Shown here one piece after another: positions 6,950 to 15,401 of a DNA stretch of 64,000 nucleotides (within the stretch, counting starts at the first letter, position 1; each line of letters opens with the position of its first letter). A program made the translations under genes and the position numbers. The notes below the pieces were generated by a model, which saw nothing but the letters and a program-made list of their open reading frames with translations, did no database searches and was not told the origin of the DNA. The stretch is from CAVZBW01 sp963773635 (GTDB taxonomy: Bacteria > Actinomycetota > Acidimicrobiia > Acidimicrobiales > RAAP-2), in assembly GCA_963773635.1 (NCBI GenBank), contig CAVZBW010000005.1, positions 2,728,001 to 2,792,000 on the forward strand, given 5' to 3'.

Positions 6950-9154
6950 TCATGGATGGGGCGGCTGTTCCTGCGCCGCCCGGGTGCGGCGGCGGGAGAT
7001 CGAACTGCGGACCCACCAGCCGAGGAGCACCGCCAGCGCGAGGGCGGTCAAGACGACGCCGACGACCGAGAAGGCCGTCGAGCGGACCGTGAGTCGGCCC
7101 CGCACGAGGACGAGCGCGCCGTCGAGGGAGGTGAGGCTCACGCTGACGGGCAGGTCACCGGACGTGCGGGTCACCACTTGCACCCGCAGCGCCGTCGTGC
7201 TGCGGTCGATCACCACCAACTGGTCGGTCTTGGAGGGTCCCGTTGACCCCGAGGTGCCCGGGGCTGGGAACTCCAACTTGGCGCTCGACAGCGAGAGCAC
7301 CGTGTGCACCGTGTAGGGGGCGGAGGAGAGGATCGTGACCGGCAGCGCGGCCGTCCGCGAGGTCAAGGTGATGGTGCGGTCGGTGGTGAGCTGGATCTGG
7401 GACAGCTGGGCGCCCAGCGCGCTGTTGAAGCCCTGGAGGGCGACCGACCGCCCCTGGCTCGAGAGCTGCGACGATTCGGCCGTCAACAGGGCGTCGCCGA
7501 GCTGGTTGATCACGTTGCCGGCCCCCGACGTCGTGGACGTGAAGGAATTGAGCTTGGCCCGGGTGTTTCGCACCGCACCGACGAAGGAGGCGGGAAGGCC
7601 GGTGCCGCTCCCTCCGGCGAGCGACCGGCTGCCACCGCCGCTCTCCAGGGGCACCTGGGAGAAGAAGTCCGACAGGGTCAGCGGCTGGAGGTACGGGTTG
7701 CCCGACGTGCTCGGGCTGAGGGACGTGGCGGGGCTGAGCGTTGCCAGCAAGGTGTTCAAGAACGTCGGATCGGCCTGCCAGCTCGTCGGCGGGACGGCGA
7801 CGACCCCCCGGGCCTGGTCCGAGTTGGGGAGCGCCCAGTAGATCAGCTCGAGGTCGGCGATCATCTGGTAGGCGGCGAGTGCCGGGTCCCCGGGGTCGGC
7901 GGTGAACTCCCGGGTGAGGGCCGTGTCGGACGCTGCGGCGGGGATCTGGTTGCCGTGCCCGAGGCTGAGCAGGAAGGGGTTGGTGAAGCCGCCGTTAGGG
8001 GTCGACTCGAGGCTCGATGCGGGGACGACCGCCCGTTGCGCGGCGAGGGCGGCGACGGCTTCGGCCGCCCCGCCGTCGACGGTCTGCTGGGCGAGCCAGA
8101 CGCTCGGGCTCGAGGTCGCATGGAGACCCGACAGCGACAGCACCTGATGCCCACGGTTCTTCTGGGCGGTGACCTCCGACCCCAGCCCCGAGGCGGCCAT
8201 GGTGTCGGCGTCGATGGGGACGTAGGGCTGGTCGAGCACCTCGTCCCGGAGGGGCACGACCTGTTGGAGCAGCCGCAGGGTCGCGGGGCCCGACCTGCCC
8301 GTGACCGTCAGGTCCTCGACCGTCTGGGGTGTCGCGTTGACTGTGACGGGTGCCGTCTGGGCGTGGGAGGCCACGGTGGCCACCACCTGCGCGAGCCGGT
8401 CGGCCTGGCCCGAAGAGAGCGCACTGGCGCTGCCGGCCCGGGCGCTCGAGTCCGGGGTCACGGGGGCGCTGACCGGGACCACCACGGCGACCCGCAGCCG
8501 CTTGGAGGCCGGTGCAACTTCCTCCGTGTGTGCGAAGTAGGTCGTGAATTGGGCGATGACGTGGCGGGTGGCAAGGTTCTCCAGGGCGACCGTGGCGGGG
8601 TAGACGCCCGCGTCGGCCGACCCCGCCCCCGTCTGCTTGCAACTCGTGAGATCGATCGCCGATCCGTTGAACGCGCCAGTGGGCGCGACCCCGTCGACGT
8701 TCAGGCCGACCGACGCCTGGTAGGCGGGTCCGCCGCCGTCGGCCCCCGCCACGAGGGCCAGGCCGTCCAGCCTGAGGGCACCCGTGGAGCCGAGCCGGTT
8801 CTCCGGCGAGGGTCCGTTGCTCGAGATCTGCTCGAGGGGGCTGCGGTAGCTGACGCAGTCGTAGACGGAGACGTCGAGGGCCAGCTCCGACCTGGGGGGC
8901 AGGCCCGAGCCGGTGCGCACCTGGATGTTGAAAATCTGGTTGGACACGAAGGCGGTCTCGTGCACGAGCGTGAGCGGGGACGGATCGGAGCCGGTGCCGG
9001 TCCCGACGCCGATCGCCGAATGGTCGGCCGGGGGCTGCGAGGCGGCCTGCGCGGGCGCGAAGCATGAGAGCACGGCCACGGAGGCGACCAGCGTGAGGAC
9101 GGAAGCGAGGAGGAGCGAGGCTGCCTCTCCGGCTCGGATGCTCCGGGGCGACAC
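6950..9154 (-). CDS. Secreted, membrane-anchored DUF6049-type glycoprotein-like protein
   Basis: 734 residues: a signal peptide (about 1-38, ending AQA), a long extracellular part rich in Ser/Thr/Ala/Gly, one transmembrane helix near 698-718 (VVGVVLTALALAVLLGWWV) and a short arginine-rich tail inside. Size, topology and position directly upstream of murJ match the actinobacterial DUF6049 family (Rv3909-type). Its function is unknown; the constant link with the lipid II flippase suggests a cell-envelope role (inference). It is divergent from pcnA, 55 bases apart, and the frame is clean, in contrast with pcnA. Confidence 0.85.
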   Translation of the reverse strand: MSPRSIRAGEAASLLLASVLTLVASVAVLSCFAPAQAASQPPADHSAIGVGTGTGSDPSPLTLVHETAFVSNQIFNIQVRTGSGLPPRSELALDVSVYDCVSYRSPLEQISSNGPSPENRLGSTGALRLDGLALVAGADGGGPAYQASVGLNVDGVAPTGAFNGSAIDLTSCKQTGAGSADAGVYPATVALENLATRHVIAQFTTYFAHTEEVAPASKRLRVAVVVPVSAPVTPDSSARAGSASALSSGQADRLAQVVATVASHAQTAPVTVNATPQTVEDLTVTGRSGPATLRLLQQVVPLRDEVLDQPYVPIDADTMAASGLGSEVTAQKNRGHQVLSLSGLHATSSPSVWLAQQTVDGGAAEAVAALAAQRAVVPASSLESTPNGGFTNPFLLSLGHGNQIPAAASDTALTREFTADPGDPALAAYQMIADLELIYWALPNSDQARGVVAVPPTSWQADPTFLNTLLATLSPATSLSPSTSGNPYLQPLTLSDFFSQVPLESGGGSRSLAGGSGTGLPASFVGAVRNTRAKLNSFTSTTSGAGNVINQLGDALLTAESSQLSSQGRSVALQGFNSALGAQLSQIQLTTDRTITLTSRTAALPVTILSSAPYTVHTVLSLSSAKLEFPAPGTSGSTGPSKTDQLVVIDRSTTALRVQVVTRTSGDLPVSVSLTSLDGALVLVRGRLTVRSTAFSVVGVVLTALALAVLLGWWVRSSISRRRTRAAQEQPPHP

Positions 9155-9209
9155 CCGGACGACGCTATCCGCGGAGGGGACCTGGTTCGGGTCGAACTAC
9201 GGTGTTTTG

Positions 9210-10655
9210 GTGTCGTCGAGCGTCGTTCCGGAGCGGTTCGAGCCCCTGCGCGAAGCATCGGCGGAGCTCGCCCAGCGCTTCGTTGCCCGCGACTACCGCG
9301 TCTACCTGGTCGGGGGATCGGTGCGCGACGCCCTGCTCGCAACGGATCGGGAGCTCCGCCCACCGCTCGGCGACGTGGACCTCACCACCGACGCCCGCCC
9401 GGACGAGATTCGAGGCCGTGCTGCACGGCTGGGCGGACTCCGTGTGGACCCAGGGCGAGCGGTTCGGCACCATCGGGGCCCGGCGTGGTGAGCAGATCTA
9501 CGAGATCACGACGCACCGGGCCGAGGTCCTACGTCTCCGACTCGCGCAAGCCCGAGGTGGTCTTCGGCGACGATCTCGAGACGGACCTGTCCCGCCGGGA
9601 CTTCACGATCAATGCGATGGCGCTGCGGCTGCCCGACATGACGCTGGTCGACCCCTATCACGGGATCGACGATCTGGCCGCCGGCCGGCTGCGGACGCCG
9701 CTCGATCCCGAGATCTCGTTCCGGCGACGACCCGCTCCGGATGCTGCGCGCCGCCCGGTTCCTCGCGGCCTATCGCCTCGAGCCGGATCCGGCCCTCGTC
9801 GAGGCGGTCCGGCGAGGTCACGGACGTCTCGGCATCGTCTCGGCCGAACGCATCCGCGACGAGCTCGACAAGCTGGTGATGGTGCTCGAGTCGCCCTCGA
9901 TCGGGCTGTGGTTCATCGTCGAGACCGGCCTGGCTGAGGAGTTCCTGCCCGAGCTTCCCGGGCTGGCCCTCGAACAGGACCCCATCCACCGTCACAAGGA
10001 CGTCCTGGCCCACACCCTGGCAGTGGTCGACAAGACGAAGCCGCGCCTCGTCTGCTCCGGCTCGCTGCGCTGTTCCACGACGTCGGCAAGCCCCGGACCC
10101 GAGCTTTCGTCGACGGAGGGGTCACGTTCCACCATCACGAGGTGGTCGGCGCCCGCATGACCCGGGCCCGCATGACCGCCTTGCGGTATCCCCACGACGT
10201 GGTCGATCGCGTGACGCGGCTGGTCGAGCTCCATCTGCGTTTCCACACCTACCGGTTGGGGTGGACCGACAAGGCCGTGCGCCGCTACGTCCGTGACGCC
10301 GGCGACCAGCTCGACGACCTCAACGAGCTGACCCGATGCGACTGCACGACGCGCAACCCGGCCAAGGCGCGTGCGCTGGCCCGACGCATGGACGAGCTGG
10401 AGCGCCGCATCGAGGAGCTGCGACAGCGGGAGGAGCTCGACGCCATCCGGCCCGACCTCGACGGCAACCAGGTCATGGCGCACCTCGGCGTGCCGCCGGG
10501 CCGGGTGGTCGGCGAGGCGCTCGACTACCTGCTCGAGCTCCGGATCGATGAGGGCCCGCTCGGCGCGGACGAGGCCACCCGGCGACTCGACGTGTGGTGG
10601 AAGGAGCGACGGGGCGGACTCAGACGCCCGGCCGGACCTCAGTCCCCGGCGATGA
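9210..10655 (+). CDS. pcnA: CCA-adding tRNA nucleotidyltransferase, broken by at least four single-base frameshifts
   Basis: The protein can be followed through successive frames: head domain with VYLVGGSVRDALL and GDVDLTTDARPDEI (GTG at 9210), EAVLHGWADSVWTQGERFGTIG, SRKPEVVFGDDLETDLSRRDFTINAMAL, MLRAARFLAAYRLEPDP, then the HD region AALFHDVGKPRTR with a C-terminal helical domain to about 10600. Switches fall near 9408 (extra T), 9525 (extra C), 9725 (extra C) and 10045 (one base lost); the last codons also seem shifted, so the end at 10655 is inferred. The enzyme adds CCA to tRNA 3' ends, and the tRNA at 51177-51247 lacks encoded CCA, so a working copy is expected. Sequencing error is the likely cause. 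Confidence 0.85.
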
Positions 10656-11714
10656 AGCGCTCCACGAGGTCCTGTGCCTCGTCGTCGTGGTACTGCATCG
10701 GGCGGCGACTTCATGAAGTAGGCCGACGGGCCGAACAGCGGGCCGCCGATGCCACGGTCGAGGGCGAGCTTGGCGCACCGCACGGCGTCGATGATGACCC
10801 CGGCGGAGTTGGGCGAGTCCCAGACCTCGAGCTTGAGCTCCAGGTTGAGCGGCACGTCGCCGAAGTTGCGGCCCTCCATCCGGACGTAGGCCCACTTGCG
10901 GTCTCCGAGCCACGGCACGTGGTCGGACGGCCCGATGTGCACGTCGTCCGCGGGGAGCGGCGCGTGCTCGATCTGGCTGGTGACGGCCTGGGTCTTGGAG
11001 ATCTTCTTCGACTCGAGACGCTCGCGCTCGAGCATGTTGCGGAAGTCCATGTTGCCGCCCACGTTGAGCTGGTAGGTGCGGTCGAGGGCGAGGCCCCGGT
11101 CCTCGAAGAGACGGGTGAGGATGCGATGCACGATGGTGGACCCGACCTGGCTCTTGATGTCGTCGCCGATGATCGGCACTCCGGCCTCCGTGAAGCGAGC
11201 GGCCCACTCGGGATCCGACGCGATGAACACGGGGATGGCGTTCACGAAGGCGACGCCGGCGTCGAGCGCGGCCTGGGCGTAGTAGCGCTGCGCCTGCTCG
11301 GATCCGACCGGGAGGTAGGAGACGAGCACGTCGGCACGCGACGCCCGCAGGGCGGCGGCGACGTCGACCGCGGGCTGAGGCGACTCCTCCACCACCTCGC
11401 GGTAGTAGCGGCCGAGGCCGTCGAGGGTCGGGCCCCGCTGCACGCGTCACCCCGGTCTCGGGGACCTCCGCGAACCGCACCGTGTTGTTCTGACCCGAGA
11501 AGATGGCTTTGGACAGGTCGATCCCGACCTTGGTGCTGTCCACGTCGAACGCCGCCACCGGCTGGAGGTCGGAGACGTGGTAGTCGCCCAGCTGGACGTG
11601 CATGAGGCCCGGCACCACCTTTCCCACTTCGGCATCCCGGTAGTACGAGATGCCCTGGAGCAGCGAGCTGGCGCAGTTGCCGACTCCAGCGATGGCGAGG
11701 CGAATGGTGGTCAT
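10639..11714 (-). CDS. ino1: Inositol-3-phosphate synthase, interrupted by two frameshifts
   Basis: Converts glucose 6-phosphate to 1L-myo-inositol 1-phosphate, the entry to mycothiol and phosphatidylinositol in Actinobacteria. The ATG at 11714 (MTTIRLAIAGVGNCASSLLQG, NAD-binding glycine loop) is preceded by GAAGGAG. The frame breaks near 11448 (after VPETGVT) and resumes in the next frame as QRGPTLDGLGRYYREVVEES through NVGGNMDFRNMLERERLESKKISKTQAV; near 10697 a second extra base separates YFMKSPP from MQYHDDEAQDLVERFIAGD-stop. Joined, it is the expected length of about 358. It overlaps the padR stop by ATGA. It converges with pcnA, with overlapping 3' ends. Confidence 0.9.
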
Positions 11715-12352
11715 CTGGGCTCCTTCGACTGAACTTCCAGGTCCTCGTGGATGGGCCGCGACGCGTCCTCGGCCTCGAGGAGGCGTTGGGTCCATCCGAC
11801 GTCGTGTTCGAGCGTGTCGGCCGCATGCTCGACCGCGGATCTCGCGTAGGGATCGAGCTGCGGGTCGGCGAGCGCCCCCCGCACCTCGGACATCCGGGTG
11901 ACCAGCTGGTCGTGTCGCCGGACAAGCAGCGATCGTCGAGCTCGGGGCGTCAGATGACGGGCAAAGGCCCATCGCAGGGCGAAACCCCGGGCGTCCTCCG
12001 GCCCGGGGTCCTCCTCCAGCAACGCGGCGAACAGACGGCCGCCCTCCTCGGTGATCCGGTAGACCTTGCGCGAGCGCCGCCGGTGCGTATGGTCCCGTCG
12101 GCGGGCCCGTAGGACGGCCCATTCACCGCTGAGCGAGCCCGTGGGGGGCGGGGGCGGGCTGGTCGTGGTGGCGGCATTGGGCGTCGTGATGGCCTCGACC
12201 GCGCCGGTGCGCTCCAGCCGTGCCAGTGCGGGATACAGCGAACCAAACGAGACGTTGGCCCAGATGCCCAGCCGATCCCTCAACTGACGGCGGATCTCGT
12301 AGCCGTGGAGCTCTTGGCCCTGGAGCAGGCCGAGGATCGCCATGTCGAGCAC
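11711..12352 (-). CDS. PadR-family repressor paired with ino1
   Basis: 213 residues from the GTG at 12352 (VLDMAILGLLQGQELHGYEIRRQL); an ATG three codons later is an alternative. The winged-helix domain continues through SFGSLYPALARLERTG, then an unusual insert of about 40 residues (TTTSPPPPPTGSLSG to RRRDHTH) separates the wing from RKVYRITEEGGRLFAALL. The C-terminal half is the PadR dimerisation helix region (about 130-205). The stop overlaps ino1 by four bases. A PadR gene coupled to ino1 is conserved in mycobacteria (Rv0047c-ino1), supporting control of inositol synthesis by this regulator. The operator at 12361-12377 abuts its start. Confidence 0.88.
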   Translation of the reverse strand: MLDMAILGLLQGQELHGYEIRRQLRDRLGIWANVSFGSLYPALARLERTGAVEAITTPNAATTTSPPPPPTGSLSGEWAVLRARRRDHTHRRRSRKVYRITEEGGRLFAALLEEDPGPEDARGFALRWAFARHLTPRARRSLLVRRHDQLVTRMSEVRGALADPQLDPYARSAVEHAADTLEHDVGWTQRLLEAEDASRPIHEDLEVQSKEPR

Positions 12353-12360
12353 GAGACGAG

Positions 12361-12377
12361 TATATCGAATCGATATA
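12361..12377. promoter_or_regulatory. Probable PadR operator
   Basis: TATATCGAATCGATATA is a perfect palindrome of two 8-base arms around one base, nine bases upstream of the padR GTG. It is an AT-rich island in GC-rich DNA and overlaps where the padR-ino1 promoter should be. PadR regulators commonly autorepress at such sites; binding here is inference. Confidence 0.7.
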
Positions 12378-12391
12378 GCGGCTTGATACAT

Positions 12392-12457
12392 AGCCTCACC
12401 GAAGTGTCGACGGAGCCTCACCGAGGTGTCGACGGCGCCTCACCGAGGTGTCGATAA
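12392..12457. repeat. Three tandem 22-bp repeats in the padR-DUF5318 intergenic region
   Basis: Units at 12392-12413, 12414-12435 and 12436-12457 share CCTCACCGAGGTGTCGA with one or two changes each; a partial fourth (GGTGTCGATG) follows. Each unit holds a short inverted repeat CACC-GA-GGTG. They lie between the divergent padR and DUF5318-panB genes, upstream of both. The unit length is two helical turns, which would place bound protein on one face of the DNA. Confidence 0.75.
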
Positions 12458-12499
12458 CAGGGTGTCGATGCGAGCCGCCGTCTCAGTAGCCTGTGGCCG

Positions 12500-12934
12500 A
12501 TGACCGTGACCCCCGGAACCGGGACGTCGGGAAAGGCCGACCGAGATGGGATGGCACGCGTCGAGTACCGCCTGCTGCGGGACGCCGTGGTACGCGACGT
12601 CGAACGGGGACGGCTGTCACGGGTAGACGTCTGCGACGCCCATCCCGAACTGGTCCGGGCGGCGCGCAACGTGGGTATCCCGACCGACGAGGACTGTCCG
12701 ATCTGTGCAAAGACCAGGACCGTGACCGTCACCTTCGTCTTTGGGCCGCGGCTGCCGCCCGGCGGACGGTGTCCGGGCAGCGAGACGGAGCTGCGGCGGC
12801 TCTGCAGCCGCGTCGAGCCCGTCGTCTGTTATGCGGTCGAGGTGTGCCCGACCTGTTCCTGGCACCACCTCCTGCGGCGTTACCCGGCGGGGGGGCGGGC
12901 GCCACGGCGACGCCGGGCGGGCCAGCGCGCATGA
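12500..12934 (+). CDS. DUF5318-family protein, zinc-ribbon-like
   Basis: 144 residues. Two CxxC knuckles, CPIC (about residue 66) and CPTC (about 117), suggest one bound zinc; HPELVRAARNVG and EDCPICAKTRTVTVTFVFG match the actinobacterial DUF5318 family (Rv0049-like), which is also found beside PadR/ino1 in mycobacteria. Function unknown. The C-terminal 20 residues are arginine/glycine-rich. Its stop overlaps the panB ATG (ATGA), so the two are co-translated. Confidence 0.82.
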   Translation: MTVTPGTGTSGKADRDGMARVEYRLLRDAVVRDVERGRLSRVDVCDAHPELVRAARNVGIPTDEDCPICAKTRTVTVTFVFGPRLPPGGRCPGSETELRRLCSRVEPVVCYAVEVCPTCSWHHLLRRYPAGGRAPRRRRAGQRA

Positions 12935-13818
12935 CCCCTCCGGCCATCAGCGTCCCAGAGGTTCGCGGGCGCAAGAGACGCCTCGGGGGCGAGGCCCTCG
13001 TGATGGTCACCGCCTACGACTACCCGATGGCCCGGATCGTGGATGCCGCCGGCGTCGACATGATCCTCGTGGGGGACTCCGTCGCCAACGTCGTCCTCGG
13101 CTACGAGGACACCCTCCAGGTCACCGTGGACGACATGGTGCACCACATCTCGGCGGTCGCTCGCGCCCGACCGAGGGCGCTCGTGGTCGGGGACATGCCC
13201 TGGATGAGCTATCACCTCGGCCCCGAGGACGCGGTCCGGAACGCCGCCCGTCTCATGCGCGCCGGGGCCGGTGCGGTCAAGCTCGAGGGCGGGCCGGTCC
13301 GCGCCCCGGTCATCGCCGCCATCGTGGCCGCGGAGATCCCGGTCATGGGCCATCTCGGCCTGACCCCGCAGTCGGTCCACGTCATGGGCGGCTACCGGGT
13401 GCAGGCCCGGACCAAGGAGACGGCCCAGGCACTGGCGGACGCCGCCCGAGCGGTGGTTGGCGCAGGGTGCTTCGCCGTCGTGATCGAGGGCGTGCCCGAC
13501 GTCGTCGGGGCGGCCGTGACGGCGGGGGTGGACGTACCGACCATCGGGATCGGGGCGGGCCCCCACTGCGATGGCCAGGTGCTCGTCGGCCCCGACCTGC
13601 TGGGCCTCTCCTTTGGGAGGACCCCCAAGTTTGTCCGGCGCTACGCCGAGCTCGGGACCGAGGCGACCTCGGCGGTCGCCTCCTTCGCGGCCGACGTTCG
13701 GGCGGGCCGGTTTCCGACCGACGCCGAGAGCTACCACGGCGACGCCGGCCTCGAGGCCGCCGCCTCGCCGCCCGCATCGGCCGCGCTCCCCGGGGCCGCC
13801 GCGGACGGCGCGACCTGA
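12931..13818 (+). CDS. panB: 3-methyl-2-oxobutanoate (ketopantoate) hydroxymethyltransferase
   Basis: 295 residues; first committed step of pantothenate and coenzyme A synthesis, moving a hydroxymethyl group from methylene-tetrahydrofolate to alpha-ketoisovalerate. Diagnostic segments are VMVTAYDYPMARIVDAAGVD, the metal-binding LVGDSVANVVLGYEDT, MPWMSYHLGPEDAVRNA, KLEGG and GHLGLTPQSVHVMGGYRVQ. The ATG at 12931 overlaps the upstream stop. The tail after about residue 265 is alanine/proline-rich and not part of the barrel. Confidence 0.96.
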   Translation: MTPPAISVPEVRGRKRRLGGEALVMVTAYDYPMARIVDAAGVDMILVGDSVANVVLGYEDTLQVTVDDMVHHISAVARARPRALVVGDMPWMSYHLGPEDAVRNAARLMRAGAGAVKLEGGPVRAPVIAAIVAAEIPVMGHLGLTPQSVHVMGGYRVQARTKETAQALADAARAVVGAGCFAVVIEGVPDVVGAAVTAGVDVPTIGIGAGPHCDGQVLVGPDLLGLSFGRTPKFVRRYAELGTEATSAVASFAADVRAGRFPTDAESYHGDAGLEAAASPPASAALPGAAADGAT

Positions 13819-13955
13819 GGGCGGGTTCCCGTGACGCCTGCGTCCGGCTGGGTTGCCGGTCGCGGGTAGGATGAATGGGCTAACGATCCGATCGGTCGCT
13901 CCGAGCCACCGGCGACGAACCCGATCAAGAGAAGTTCCATCAACAGACGAACCCT

Positions 13956-13996
13956 GCCCCGCGCGTCGGGGCCCGGCCACGGCGGAAGCTGGCCGG
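13956..13996 (+). promoter_or_regulatory. Paired hairpins in the rpsF leader, candidate ribosomal-protein autoregulatory element
   Basis: Two adjacent stems, GCCCC/GGGGC (13956-13972) and CCGGCCA/TGGCCGG (13973-13996, loop CGGCGGAAGC), end just before the GGGAGG ribosome site of rpsF. Many bacteria place an S6:S18-binding structure in the rpsF leader. The hairpins are seen; equating them with that motif is inference because I cannot align the bulged CCG core with certainty. Confidence 0.35.
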
Positions 13997-14018
13997 TCCG
14001 GAGGGAGGTGAGCCGCTC

Positions 14019-14441
14019 GTGCGGCCCTACGAAGTCATGGTCATCTTCGACACCGGCGCGGAGCCGCCCGCGATCCAGGCCGTCGTCGAGCGCATCCTCG
14101 AGACGGTGCGCACCCGGGGCGGCACGCCCGGGGCGGTCGATCGCTGGGGGCGGCGACCCCTTGCCTACGAGGTGCGCCACCGTCGCGAGGGCTACTACGT
14201 CGTGATCGAGTTTTCCGGGGAGCCCGCCCTCGTGGACGAGCTCGACCGGATGCTCTCCCTCGCCGACGAGGTCTTGCGACACAAGGTGGTGCGGATTCCC
14301 GACAAGGTGGCCCAGGGAACGGCCCGGCGGGAGCCCGTGCGCCGCGAGCAGCCGCGCCGGGAGCAATCCAGGCCGGACCGGGACGGTGCCGGCGGCCAGA
14401 GACGCGTGCCGGCAGGGAGAGGAGAGGCACATGGCGACTGA
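14019..14441 (+). CDS. rpsF: 30S ribosomal protein bS6
   Basis: 140 residues starting at GTG (MRPYEVMVIFDTG) with a GGAGGGAGGTGAG ribosome site. The ferredoxin-like S6 fold runs to about residue 95 (RHKVVRIPDKV). A 45-residue tail of Arg, Glu, Gln and Gly (repeated RREQPRREQ) extends beyond the usual length. bS6 pairs with bS18 on the 30S platform. First gene of the rpsF-ssb-rpsR-rplI operon; its end overlaps ssb by 11 bases. Confidence 0.95.
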   Translation: MRPYEVMVIFDTGAEPPAIQAVVERILETVRTRGGTPGAVDRWGRRPLAYEVRHRREGYYVVIEFSGEPALVDELDRMLSLADEVLRHKVVRIPDKVAQGTARREPVRREQPRREQSRPDRDGAGGQRRVPAGRGEAHGD

Positions 14442-14901
14442 CAACACCGTTGTCCTCGTGGGCAACGTGACGCGTGATCCCGAGCTGCGGTTCACCAACA
14501 CCGGACAGCCGACCGCGACCTTTGGACTGGCGGTCAACCGCCGCTGGCAGAACCGCCAAACCCAGGAATGGGAGGAGGCGACGAGCTTCTTCGACGTCGT
14601 CTGCTGGCGCGAGATGGCGGAGAACGTGAGCGAGAGCCTGGCCCGCGGCTCGCGGGTGCTCGTCGCCGGCCGGCTCGAGCAGAGGAGCTGGGAGACCCCC
14701 GACGGGGATCGCCGATCCAAGGTCGAGGTGGTGGCCGACGAGGTCGGTCCGTCGCTGCGCTGGGCGACCGCGCAGGTGACCAAGAACGATCGACGCGGTC
14801 CGGGTGATGGCGCCCGTGGCGGCGGCCGGGGCCAGCCCTCCCAGCCCTCCCAGGCCTCCGCTCCGCAGGCCGGGTACGGCCACGACGAGGAGCCCTTCTG
14901 A
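14431..14901 (+). CDS. ssb: Single-stranded DNA-binding protein
   Basis: 156 residues. The OB fold spans about 1-110 (NTVVLVGNVTRDPELRFTNTG, SFFDVVCWREMAENV). A Gly/Gln/Ser linker leads to the acidic tip DEEPF, the peptide that recruits replication and repair partners. The ATG is preceded by GGAGAGGCAC. It overlaps rpsF upstream and rpsR downstream (TGATG), keeping the operon tightly coupled. Confidence 0.96.
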   Translation: MATDNTVVLVGNVTRDPELRFTNTGQPTATFGLAVNRRWQNRQTQEWEEATSFFDVVCWREMAENVSESLARGSRVLVAGRLEQRSWETPDGDRRSKVEVVADEVGPSLRWATAQVTKNDRRGPGDGARGGGRGQPSQPSQASAPQAGYGHDEEPF

Positions 14902-15401
14902 TGGCGCGAGGAAACTTCAGGGGCCGCCGGTCCCCAAAGGACGTGAACCGCAAGGTCAAAAAGAAGCCCTGCGTCCTGTGTCGTGACCACATCGACTGGG
15001 TCGACTACAAGGACGTCAACCTCCTGCGCAAGTACATGAGCGATCGGGGGAAGATCCGGTCACGCCGGGTCACGGGGAATTGCGCACAGCATCAGCGTGA
15101 TATCGCCCAGGCCATCAAGACGGCCCGCGAGCTGGTGTTGCTTCCCTATACCCAACGCACCGTCACCGAGCGCCCCGGGACCCGCGGCCGCCGTGACGGA
15201 CGCGAGGGCCGTGACGGACGCGAGGGTCGTGAGGGACGTGAAGGTCGCGAGGGCCGTGAAGGTCGCGAGCGTCCGAGGCCCGATTCGTCCGATCGGGCAC
15301 CGGTGTCCGATGCCGCCGCCACCGCTCCGGAGGGTCGGGATGGTGACCAGGTCGAGGTCGTGCTCGCCGACAGCGGCGCGACGGCTGAGGGCGAGGCCTG
15401 A
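14901..15401 (+). CDS. rpsR: 30S ribosomal protein bS18 with a long charged C-terminal extension
   Basis: 166 residues, twice the usual 75-85. Residues 1-90 are normal bS18 (KKKPCVLCRDHIDWVDYKDVNLLRKYMSDRGKI, RRVTGNCAQHQR) including a CxxC. From about 92 a low-complexity region repeats R(D/E)GREG about eight times, then an acidic tail (AEGEA). The DNA of this region is a near-tandem repeat (15189-15271). It starts on the ssb stop (TGATG) and its own stop overlaps rplI the same way. Confidence 0.95.
   Translation: MARGNFRGRRSPKDVNRKVKKKPCVLCRDHIDWVDYKDVNLLRKYMSDRGKIRSRRVTGNCAQHQRDIAQAIKTARELVLLPYTQRTVTERPGTRGRRDGREGRDGREGREGREGREGREGRERPRPDSSDRAPVSDAAATAPEGRDGDQVEVVLADSGATAEGEA
15189..15271 (+). 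repeat. Tandem 9-bp-type repeat inside rpsR
   Basis: Units such as GGACGCGAGGGCCGTGAC and GGACGTGAAGGTCGCGAG recur in phase with codons, encoding R-(D/E)-G-R-E-G. The third codon positions vary between copies, so the peptide, not only the DNA, appears to be maintained. Repeat-number slippage would change protein length without breaking the frame. Confidence 0.7.

Noticed and set aside
4996..7092. Long open frame antisense to murJ and its neighbours (about 700 codons)
   Set aside because: High-GC codon bias opens the reverse frame; the translation is Gly/Asp/His/Arg low complexity without motifs, while murJ on the other strand is a clear gene.
9400..10060. Programmed frameshifting in pcnA
   Set aside because: Four or more shifts of both directions at ordinary short homopolymers, without slippery heptamers; sequencing error explains them better.
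12392..12457. CRISPR array
   Set aside because: The 22-bp units are directly adjacent with no spacers, and no cas genes occur in the window.
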